A stretch of DNA of 13,807 bases from a bacterium (lineage in GTDB: Bacteria > BMS3Abin14): contig CP070682.1 in NCBI GenBank assembly GCA_020352595.1, positions 2,145,766 to 2,159,572 on the forward strand, read 5' to 3'. Under the pieces are notes generated by a model, which was not told the DNA's origin, did no database searches, and was given only the letters and a program-made list of their open reading frames with translations. The position numbers and the translations under genes are program-made. Shown here piece after piece: positions 1 to 7,838 of the stretch. Position 1 is the stretch's first letter. The number at the start of each line of letters is the position of its first letter.

Positions 1-2
1 GG

Positions 3-92
3 GACCTCGTGAGCAGGGGGATCACTGTGGAGGCCAGGGAGGTCCCTGACGGCAGGTCCCTCGACCTGATCCATTACATCACGAAAACCTGA
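3..92 (+). CDS. PTS mannose-family EIIB component, C-terminal end (partial)
   Basis: The window opens inside a reading frame whose last 29 residues include AREVPDGRSLDL and end in ITKT before TGA at 90-92. EIIB proteins of the mannose/sorbose PTS family carry the phosphohistidine that passes phosphate from EIIA to the incoming sugar, and their C-terminus is a short beta strand with similar composition. The assignment rests mainly on context, because the next two genes are clear EIIC and EIID of the same family and the usual order is A-B-C-D. The active-site histidine lies upstream of the window and cannot be checked. The stop is 8 bases before the EIIC start, so the genes are probably co-transcribed. 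The fragment alone is too short for certain assignment. Confidence 0.6.
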   Translation, partial: DLVSRGITVEAREVPDGRSLDLIHYITKT

Positions 93-100
93 GGACACGG

Positions 101-799
101 GTGGTGAGTGTGCTCTGGTCCATCATCCTGTCCACGGTCCTGACCGGGATCCTTGCAGTGGACAGGACGGCCCTGGGCCAGCTCCAGATATCCAGACCCA
201 TCGTCGCAGCGCCGCTGCTCGGACTGATCCTGGGATGCCCCGCCGAAGGCGTGATCGCGGGTCTTATCTACGAACTGCTCTTCGTCAGGTCTCTCCCCGT
301 CGGCTCTTTCATACCGGAGAAGCCGCTTTACCCCTCTCTCATGGCAGTTCTCCTTTATGCCATCAACCGCGACATTTCCCCGGGGACCTACGTCCTTTCA
401 GCGGCAGTGGTCGTGGCCATTCCAACCTTCACCGTGGACCGGCTCGCAGACGTGCTGTGGAGAAGGAGCAACGAGAGGACGTTCCACCGGGCAGAGGTCT
501 TTGTCCGCCTCGGAAGAGCCGATCTTGCCCGACTCGGCCACATACTCTCCATTCTGAGGGCAGGTCTTTACCACAGTGCCGCCTTCCTTCTCCTTGTAGC
601 GGTGCTCGAACCGCTCTTCAGACTGACGCTGGGCGGGCTGGTGTCGTCTCCGGGCCTGCTGACCGTGGCGGCCATGGTTCCCTTCATCACAGGACTTGCC
701 GGCCTGGCCGCCGAAAGGACCCAGAACGCCCGTTGGACAGGTTTTGCCGCGGGCCTGTTGCTGGGATGCGCGGTCGGTATCTGGAGACACCTCCTTTGA
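101..799 (+). CDS. PTS mannose/sorbose-family EIIC membrane component
   Basis: This 232-residue, very hydrophobic protein should be the inner-membrane EIIC channel subunit, which binds and carries the sugar together with EIID. The N-terminal half shows the family pattern: a first membrane helix, then DRTALGQLQISRP at about residues 21-33, a GLILG helix near 41-45, and a second region around ELLFVRSLPVGSFIP. Further hydrophobic segments lie at about 73-88, 95-110, 153-172, 183-203 and 211-229. It is shorter than the roughly 266 residues of E. coli ManY. GTG at 101 is chosen because GAGGA at 91-95 sits at good spacing; GTG at 104 is also possible. EIIB ends 8 bases upstream and EIID starts 2 bases downstream. 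The sugar cannot be told from sequence. In deltaproteobacteria such systems are often thought to be partly regulatory. Confidence 0.85.
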   Translation: MVSVLWSIILSTVLTGILAVDRTALGQLQISRPIVAAPLLGLILGCPAEGVIAGLIYELLFVRSLPVGSFIPEKPLYPSLMAVLLYAINRDISPGTYVLSAAVVVAIPTFTVDRLADVLWRRSNERTFHRAEVFVRLGRADLARLGHILSILRAGLYHSAAFLLLVAVLEPLFRLTLGGLVSSPGLLTVAAMVPFITGLAGLAAERTQNARWTGFAAGLLLGCAVGIWRHLL

Positions 800-801
800 G
801 C

Positions 802-1524
802 ATGAGCCGTTACGAAAGGGTACGGTTCTTCCTGCGCACTCTGGCCATCCAGGGATCATGGAACTTCCCGCAGATGCAGGGCCTCGGGTTCTTCTTCGCC
901 ATCGTCCCCTGGCTGAGAAAAGTGAGCGGTGAAGGGTTTCAATCGGCCTGTCGACGTCATCTGGCGTACTTCAACACACACCCCTTTTTCGCCCCCTACA
1001 TCCTCGGTGCCGTGGCGAAGCTGGAAGAGGAGGGCAAGGGGCAGGAGGCTGCCGCCGTCAGACGGAGCCTCATGGGACCACTGGGGGCTGTGGGGGACGG
1101 TCTTTACTGGGGCAAGGTACGGCCGGCTTCCATCCTTCTCGCCATGGCGGTCTCCCTGATATGGCCGTGGGCCGCCGCTCCGGTGTTCCTCCTGGTTTTC
1201 AACCTAATCCAGATCCCGGCGAGATGGCGATATCTGGCCGAAGGATACCGGAGTGCCGCGGATCCCCATGGAGGCGTCGCCAGGGTCAACAGCAGGACCA
1301 TCTCGAGGCTTTCAGAGAAGCTGATCCCGGCCGGATGCGGTTTTATCGCCGGCGCCGTGGCCTTCGGGACGGACAAGCCGGGGATATCCCTGGGCCTTTT
1401 CTTCATCGCTTTCCTTCTCTTCCGCAGGAGGGCCAGGACCCTTTCGGTGCTGGTCTGCCTTCTGGCGGTGGCCTTGTGCCTGGGATGGCTGGGAGTCAGA
1501 GTGAGGTTGCCGTGGTCCTGGTAG
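802..1524 (+). CDS. PTS mannose-family EIID membrane component
   Basis: A 240-residue EIID, the membrane partner of EIIC. Family motifs are plain: GSWNFPQMQGLGF at residues 18-30, FNTHPFFAPYILG at 57-69, and the glycine-rich MGPLGAVGDGLYWG at 91-104. Hydrophobic helices follow at about 108-128, 173-185 and 190-200, with a last one near 209-226. It is shorter than E. coli ManZ (about 283 residues), mostly through a short N-terminus. ATG at 802 follows the EIIC stop by 2 bases and has no strong Shine-Dalgarno sequence, so translation is probably coupled to EIIC. Its 3' end overlaps the HPr gene by 13 bases. The same frame stays open well upstream of 802, but that part is antiparallel noise within EIIC, since family similarity begins at the chosen start. 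Confidence 0.88.
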   Translation: MSRYERVRFFLRTLAIQGSWNFPQMQGLGFFFAIVPWLRKVSGEGFQSACRRHLAYFNTHPFFAPYILGAVAKLEEEGKGQEAAAVRRSLMGPLGAVGDGLYWGKVRPASILLAMAVSLIWPWAAAPVFLLVFNLIQIPARWRYLAEGYRSAADPHGGVARVNSRTISRLSEKLIPAGCGFIAGAVAFGTDKPGISLGLFFIAFLLFRRRARTLSVLVCLLAVALCLGWLGVRVRLPWSW

Positions 1525-1784
1525 AGGTCGTCATATCCAACAAACTGGGGCTCCACGCCAGGGCGGCCGCCAAATTCGTTCAAATTTCCATGAACTACGA
1601 GAGCGAGATCTGGCTCACCAAGGGCAGCAACAGGGTCAACGGAAAGAGCATCATGGGAATCCTCACCCTTGCTGCCGCAAGGGGTGAAAGGCTGACCATC
1701 GAGGTGAACGGCCCTGACGAGGAGGAGGCTTCCAGGGCCCTCAGGGATCTCGTGCTGGCCGGGTTCGGAGAGAACGGCAAATAG
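1512..1784 (+). CDS. ptsH: Phosphocarrier protein HPr
   Basis: A 90-residue HPr, the small cytoplasmic phosphocarrier between enzyme I and the EIIA domains. Starting at GTG 1512 gives the normal length and puts the phosphorylated histidine exactly at position 15 (NKLGLHARAAAKF) and the kinase-regulated serine exactly at 46 (NGKSIMGIL). TGAGG at 1502-1506 lies 5 bases before this GTG, supporting the start. ATG at 1485 is an in-frame alternative that would add nine residues. Residue 18, proline in E. coli and Bacillus HPr, is alanine here, as in many proteobacterial HPr proteins. Conserved Ser46 suggests an HprK kinase/phosphorylase elsewhere in the genome. The gene overlaps the EIID 3' end by 13 bases. 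Enzyme I does not follow; the next gene is metK. Confidence 0.93.
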   Translation: MVLVEVVISNKLGLHARAAAKFVQISMNYESEIWLTKGSNRVNGKSIMGILTLAAARGERLTIEVNGPDEEEASRALRDLVLAGFGENGK

Positions 1785-1871
1785 GCTTGTGATCGGCATG
1801 GGGTTCTGATATCAAGAAGAGTTGTTCGCCTGCATCACTTACAATCCTTTACCTGTGAAGGGAGCAGTTTC

Positions 1872-4282
<2,411 letters not shown>

Positions 4283-4285
4283 AGC

Positions 4286-4320
4286 GAATCTCAGATCTCA
4301 GATCTCAGATATCAGATAGA
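4286..4320 (+). repeat. Intergenic heptanucleotide tandem repeat (unit AGATCTC)
   Basis: Directly after the ahcY stop, about 4.6 copies of a 7-base unit follow head to tail: GAATCTC, AGATCTC twice, AGATATC, then a partial copy. The array ends against the stem of the terminator hairpin. It has no coding role. It is one of several 7-base-period arrays of different sequence in this window's intergenic gaps. Confidence 0.85.
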
Positions 4321-4343
4321 GCCGGGACGCACGTCCCGGCTTT
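4320..4343 (+). terminator. Intrinsic terminator after metK-ahcY
   Basis: A perfect 9-bp stem, AGCCGGGAC and GTCCCGGCT, encloses the 4-base loop GCAC and runs into TTTCCC. The stem is strong but the T-run is short on the plus strand. There is no T-run on the minus strand, so it mainly ends metK-ahcY transcription. It may also block read-through into the convergent lptFG operon. Confidence 0.75.
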
Positions 4344-4399
4344 CCCATTATTCAGGTCTGCTTCTTCCCACCGCTCAAGGCGAGGATTAATGGATTTGT

Positions 4400-4416
4400 T
4401 GTGCCCTGCGCCCTGG
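4400..4416. repeat. Short degenerate heptad repeat next to the lptG stop
   Basis: Two imperfect 7-base copies, TGTGCCC and TGCGCCC, with a trace of a third (TGG), lie just downstream of the lptG stop codon. On their own they would be unremarkable. They share the 7-base period of the clearer arrays in this window. Confidence 0.4.
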
Positions 4417-4418
4417 TT

Positions 4419-5510
4419 TCAGGTCAACCGCGGTCGCTTCACCAGCCACAGTGCGGCCAACCCAAGGACCAGTGCCACCGCCTGAGCCGCCCAGGCGGCC
4501 GCTGGGGCCGGGATGAGGCCGGAATAGCCCAGGGAGAGGCTGAAGGAGAAGCCCGACCAAAAAATAATGGTCAGGAGGAGGCTAAGGCCGATGCCGAGGG
4601 GGACTCCCCCGCGTATGGGGACCCCGAAGCCCACGGGCAGAGCGATGACGGTGAAGATGAGGGAGAGGGCCGCCGCGGAGGCCTTGCGGTATATGCGCAC
4701 CTGATGCCAGCTGAACGGCAGCCCGGCGAGGCGGAGGTTCTCGACGTACCTGACGAGTTCCACCCTGCTCATCTCCTCAGGCTTGCGGCGGACGCGGTAG
4801 AACTCCTCCGGCCGTATGCGCATGGGCAGACGGGTATCGGAAAGCACCTCCGTCTGCGTTAAAAAGCCTTCCTCGAACCGTCTCAGGAAGGTCTTCTCGG
4901 CTACCCACTGGCCGTTCTCCCAGCGAACCACGGGTGCGTCCATGCGCAGGTCCAGCTTTCTCAGACCCTTGCCCTCGAACTGCAGGATCGTCGGTTCCAG
5001 GAGCACTTTTCCCCCTTCCTGGACGGACCGTATGTGGATGACCCGGCTACCCTCCAGGAGCCATATGCGCTCGGTGCCCACGACGGAGGACCCGGGTCCG
5101 GACCGGCTCCTGACCAGATCCCTGCTTACCCTGTTGGCACCTGGAGCCAGGGTCTCGTTAAGATAGTAGGAGGCCAGGCTAACGGTCAGGGCGCACGCGA
5201 GGATGGGCAGGCTGAACCCCGTTCCGCTCACGCCAGAGGCGAAGGCCGCTGTCATCTCTCCCGAACGCTTCATCCCCGTCAGCGTGAGGAGGGTGGCCAG
5301 GAGCGCCGCGATGGGTGTGATCTGGTAGGCCATGGTGGGTACCTTCAGCGCGAAGTGGGCGGCGATGACGGGCGGAGAGAGCCCCTGCTTGAGAAGTTCC
5401 CACATGGTGAAGGCGGTGTCTCCGGCAAGATAGGCCGTCACGAGCATCAGCAGAGCCGGGATGAAGGAGAGCAGCCACCGGCGGATTATGTAACGTCCCA
5501 GGCGGTTCAC
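4419..5510 (-). CDS. lptG: LPS export ABC transporter permease LptG
   Basis: This 363-residue inner-membrane protein is one of the two permeases of the LptB2FG transporter, which extracts lipopolysaccharide from the inner membrane and loads it onto the LptC/LptA bridge. It has the family plan: three N-terminal helices (about 12-32, 50-75, 98-118), a large periplasmic beta-jellyroll-like domain (about 120-270), and three C-terminal helices (about 279-297, 305-326, 337-357). The cytoplasmic coupling region TLTGMKRSGEMTAAFASG, after helix 2, contacts LptB. Its length matches the usual 360 or so. The start overlaps the lptF stop by 4 bases (ATGA), indicating translational coupling. It is called LptG rather than LptF by its second position and its RYIIRRWL start; the two families are similar, so this subdivision is somewhat less sure than membership. 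Confidence 0.9.
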   Translation of the reverse strand: MNRLGRYIIRRWLLSFIPALLMLVTAYLAGDTAFTMWELLKQGLSPPVIAAHFALKVPTMAYQITPIAALLATLLTLTGMKRSGEMTAAFASGVSGTGFSLPILACALTVSLASYYLNETLAPGANRVSRDLVRSRSGPGSSVVGTERIWLLEGSRVIHIRSVQEGGKVLLEPTILQFEGKGLRKLDLRMDAPVVRWENGQWVAEKTFLRRFEEGFLTQTEVLSDTRLPMRIRPEEFYRVRRKPEEMSRVELVRYVENLRLAGLPFSWHQVRIYRKASAAALSLIFTVIALPVGFGVPIRGGVPLGIGLSLLLTIIFWSGFSFSLSLGYSGLIPAPAAAWAAQAVALVLGLAALWLVKRPRLT

Positions 5511-6661
5511 GGTCTCGCTCCGGGCAGCACTATCCTGCCTTTCCTCTGGGCCAGCGTGTAGGGTACGAAAACCGCCAACCCTGCGGCCAGGAGAACCAGG
5601 TCCGGCAGCCAGGCCCCCAGAACGGCGGGAAGGAGGCCCTGGATGGCCATTCTCGATCCAACGGAATAGAGGAAATAGGTCAGCAGGAAAATGATCAGGC
5701 TGCTGGAGAAGGCCGCCACCTTTCCGTGGCGTCCCGTGGAGATGGCCGCCGGGAAAACGATGAAGGGATACAGCAGCACCGTCACCGGCATGGCCAGGCG
5801 ACGGTTGAGTTCGATGATGTAAGTGGCGTTCCGGGCTTCATCCTCCGCGATGGGAGCACCGGAAAGCCAGGACCTGATCTGCGCGCCGGATGCCGCCATG
5901 ATCAACTGTCTGAAGTTAAGCCTGGCGTCAGGCGTCCGGTTCCTCACTCTGGAAACGAGCCCCTGGAAGGAGCCGGAGGAATAATCCTCCCGCGGAGCGG
6001 CCACGGGGTGGATGGTCCCGTTCTCCAGACGAAGGATGATCTCGTCCGATCCCTGTTCCGGCGGCTGGATCAGGCCCCTTTCCGCGAGGATCATCTCTCC
6101 GGCCTGATTCTCGGGAAGGTCGCTGCGGAACATGAGCAGTCCGTCGATCCTGCCCGACTCCCTCTCGTAACCTCCCACAAGGAGGAGCGTTCCAGGAACC
6201 CCACTGAAAAAGGTCCCGGGTTTGAGGTCGTTGAGGAAGCTCCGACGGGCCATTTCGCCAAGGCGGAGATTGTATCTGGCGAAGCTGTAGGGCCCTGCGT
6301 AGACGGTGATGAGGGCCGAAAGGATGAAAACTACCGCTGAGGCCGCCATGAACGGGATGATGAGGGCCAGGGGAGAGGTCCCGGTGGAAAGGATTGCCGT
6401 GATCTCCCGGTCCTGCTTCATCTGTTCGAGGGTCCAGACCATGGCGGCGAGGAAAGCCAGGGGCACCGTGTAGGCCAGCAGGGGTGGAACCAGCAGGAGG
6501 AACGAGAGGACGAAATCCCTCAGGCTGTGGGCCAGAGGGGCCAGCTGTTCCACCTGCCTGGATGCCTGGTCCATGAGAAAGAGAACGGTCAGCACGGCGA
6601 CGGCCGCCAGGAAGGTGGAGACGAACTTTCCGAGGATGTAGCGGAAGATCCTGTACGGCAT
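5507..6661 (-). CDS. lptF: LPS export ABC transporter permease LptF
   Basis: The partner permease of LptG in the LPS transporter. With the chosen start it has 384 residues, close to the usual 365-390. Three N-terminal helices lie at about 13-30, 50-75 and 100-122, a periplasmic domain spans about 130-285, and C-terminal helices lie at about 291-307, 316-334 and 350-368. EQMKQDREITAILSTG after helix 2 is the LptB-coupling segment. The frame stays open to ATG at 6775, but the extra 38 residues are not family-like and are encoded by a 7-base repeat and palindrome, so they are rejected. ATG at 6661 leads straight into PYRIFRYILGKF, the normal N-terminus; ATG at 6676 (five residues longer) is an alternative. 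Neither has a strong Shine-Dalgarno. The gene is first in a two-gene minus-strand operon. Confidence 0.9.
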   Translation of the reverse strand: MPYRIFRYILGKFVSTFLAAVAVLTVLFLMDQASRQVEQLAPLAHSLRDFVLSFLLLVPPLLAYTVPLAFLAAMVWTLEQMKQDREITAILSTGTSPLALIIPFMAASAVVFILSALITVYAGPYSFARYNLRLGEMARRSFLNDLKPGTFFSGVPGTLLLVGGYERESGRIDGLLMFRSDLPENQAGEMILAERGLIQPPEQGSDEIILRLENGTIHPVAAPREDYSSGSFQGLVSRVRNRTPDARLNFRQLIMAASGAQIRSWLSGAPIAEDEARNATYIIELNRRLAMPVTVLLYPFIVFPAAISTGRHGKVAAFSSSLIIFLLTYFLYSVGSRMAIQGLLPAVLGAWLPDLVLLAAGLAVFVPYTLAQRKGRIVLPGARP

Positions 6662-6721
6662 GCGGGTCAGCCCCATGGCAGAGTGCAGGGTGTCCGGAGC
6701 ATCCTGTTCCCATCGCGGAGG

Positions 6722-6740
6722 ACAGTGCATCGTGCACTGT
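6722..6740. promoter_or_regulatory. Perfect inverted repeat upstream of lptF, possible operator
   Basis: ACAGTGCA and TGCACTGT form a perfect 8-bp inverted repeat around TCG. It lies about 60 bases upstream of the lptF start and just downstream of a candidate minus-strand -10 element. The arrangement suits a dimeric regulator binding near the transcription start, or a small 5'-leader hairpin. It overlaps a 7-base repeat, so it could be a by-product of that repeat. No regulator is assigned. Confidence 0.4.
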
Positions 6741-6752
6741 GTACTGGTAACT
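6725..6752. repeat. Degenerate heptad repeat in the lptF leader
   Basis: Four consecutive 7-base units, GTGCATC, GTGCACT, GTGTACT and GGTAACT, share a GTG.ACT pattern. The array lies in the divergent lptF/cheW intergenic region, overlaps the inverted repeat at 6722-6740, and touches a candidate minus-strand -10 box. It argues that the in-frame extension of lptF through this stretch is non-coding. Confidence 0.5.
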
Positions 6753-6780
6753 CTATACCACACGCTCATGGCCATGAGGA
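6752..6780 (-). promoter_or_regulatory. Candidate promoter for lptFG
   Basis: On the minus strand TATAGA (6757-6752) is preceded by TGG, giving an extended -10 pattern. Seventeen bases upstream is TCCTCA, which matches the -35 consensus at only three of six positions. A start near 6745 would give a leader of about 85 bases containing the palindrome. The -10 is reasonable and the -35 weak. Confidence 0.3.
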
Positions 6781-6832
6781 AGACTCAGTTCCATTTCCGG
6801 CTCCTTTTTCCGTTTCTTTTCCAAGACTTCGG

Positions 6833-6861
6833 TTGACGGAAATCATGGCAGGTGATAGTTT
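6833..6861 (+). promoter_or_regulatory. Candidate promoter for the cheW-receiver operon
   Basis: TTGACG at 6833-6838 matches five of six -35 positions. A 17-base spacer leads to TGATAGTTT, an extended -10 with a weak core hexamer; read instead with a 15-base spacer, the core is GATAGT. It lies about 40 bases upstream of the first CheW-like gene and faces away from lptF. Confidence 0.4.
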
Positions 6862-6898
6862 CCCTCCATGACACCGAAGCAGGGAGACTTCGTTCGAA

Positions 6899-7342
6899 AT
6901 GGCTGACAGGATCGTTATCGTGCGCGTGGGTGCCTACCTGCTCAGCCTGCCCTTCGCCCAAATCGACGAGATCCTGGGTCCCGACCGCGCCGTGACGGGT
7001 TCCGGGGTGCCCGAGGAAGTCCTTTCGAGGGACCCTTCCGCCACGCGCTGGATATCATCGAGAAGACGCTGGCTTCCCGTCGGGAAGATCCTGCCCGGGC
7101 AGGAGTCGGGGGATGCGGCCCAGATCGTCGTGGTGCGAGGGGGCGGCACGGGCAGAGCCTTCATGGTCGACCAGGTCCTCGGCATCGAGTCAGCGGGCGC
7201 CATCAGCCCTTTTCCGGATGCGGCCAGGCCCTACACCGACATCCCTTTCGCAGGAGTACGGTTCTGGAAGGATCGGCCGGTATTGGAACTTGACCTTTCC
7301 GGGTTGATTTCATTAGATAGAGGGAACCGCCGCATTGGGTGA
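6899..7342 (+). CDS. CheW-like protein, divergent
   Basis: A 147-residue single-domain protein with the CheW fold pattern. It opens with a strand (RIVIVRVGAYLLSLPFAQIDEIL), which corresponds to the CheW start where the protein senses ligand and sets up the first barrel. Later strands include AQIVVVRGGG and AFMVDQVLGIESA, and PVLELDLSGLISL is the usual C-terminal helix lead-in. CheW proteins link chemoreceptors to the CheA kinase at the membrane. The central loop, normally NLRG followed by a proline-containing strand, is replaced by RWISSRRRWLPVGKIL, so the receptor-contact arginine pattern is altered. ATG at 6899 is preceded by AGGGAG at 6881-6886, a rather long 12-base spacing. The next gene, a second CheW-like protein, overlaps it by 8 bases. 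No cheA or receptor gene is nearby. Confidence 0.72.
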   Translation: MADRIVIVRVGAYLLSLPFAQIDEILGPDRAVTGSGVPEEVLSRDPSATRWISSRRRWLPVGKILPGQESGDAAQIVVVRGGGTGRAFMVDQVLGIESAGAISPFPDAARPYTDIPFAGVRFWKDRPVLELDLSGLISLDRGNRRIG

Positions 7343-7757
7343 GAAGAGGCTCATCACCTTCAGCATCAGTAAACACAGGTTTGCCGCGCCCATTGACGAG
7401 ATCAGGGAGGTGGTGAGCGCGGATGCGGTGATGCCGGTTCCCGGTGCGAGGAGACCCTTGCTCGGCCTCCTTCCCTACCGGGGGCACACCGTTTTACCGG
7501 TTTTCTCCCTCCTGGATCTCCTGGGCGACAGGAGCGGGGAATCAGGGAACCTCGTCATCGTGGCTGCCTCACCCGGGGGACCTGTGGGTTTCCGGGTCCG
7601 TCAAATGGGAGGTGTCATGATGCTGTCGGCCGGTGAGCAGGAGGTGGTCCCTTACGAAGGTGATCTGGGCGCCGGGACGGGAGCCGTGACGGCACTCCTC
7701 AAGAGAACCGGAGGGGAGTACATTATCCTCGATATCGGCAAACTGTTCACGTCCTGA
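7335..7757 (+). CDS. CheW-like protein, second copy
   Basis: A 140-residue CheW-domain protein. It is closer to the classical pattern than its neighbour: LITFSISKHRFAAPIDEIREVV at the N-terminus, the receptor-contact region GLLPYRGHTVLPVFSLLDLLG (family form NLRG..VPV.DL...LG), then NLVIVAASPGGPVGFRVRQMGGV, and YIILDIGKLF at the end. The expected role is an adaptor between receptors or other partners and a CheA-type kinase. The start is TTG at 7335, supported by AGGGA at 7321-7325 and by family alignment; it overlaps the previous gene by 8 bases, suggesting translational coupling. The two CheW proteins are only distantly alike, so they are probably specialised partners rather than a recent duplication. 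A receiver-domain protein follows 81 bases downstream. Confidence 0.82.
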   Translation: MGEKRLITFSISKHRFAAPIDEIREVVSADAVMPVPGARRPLLGLLPYRGHTVLPVFSLLDLLGDRSGESGNLVIVAASPGGPVGFRVRQMGGVMMLSAGEQEVVPYEGDLGAGTGAVTALLKRTGGEYIILDIGKLFTS

Positions 7758-7838
7758 CCTGGACGGAAGGTCCGATGGAACCCATGCCCCTTTCACCCCC
7801 GAGGGGTTGCGCTCTTGGACAGGGGGGGAGGAAAAGAC

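Noticed and set aside
1785-1871. Possible SAM riboswitch ahead of metK
   Set aside because: Only 87 bases are available, no conserved riboswitch helices or terminator hairpin can be drawn, and no T-run is present.
4401-4862. Plus-strand open frame opposite lptG
   Set aside because: Antisense shadow of lptG, hydrophilic low-complexity product, no similarity recognised.
6662-6775. Thirty-eight-residue N-terminal extension of LptF
   Set aside because: The frame is open, but it is encoded by a palindrome and heptad repeat, has no membrane or signal character, and family similarity begins at MPYRIFRYIL.
7756-7805. Weak hairpins between the second cheW gene and the receiver gene
   Set aside because: GACCT/AGGTC and CCCCT/AGGGG stems are only 5 bp and lack a T-run, so they are not called as terminators.
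7815-7838. Upstream TTG start for the receiver protein
   Set aside because: The strong GGGGGAGGA lies between it and ATG 7839, and receiver domains normally begin at MKRILVADDS.
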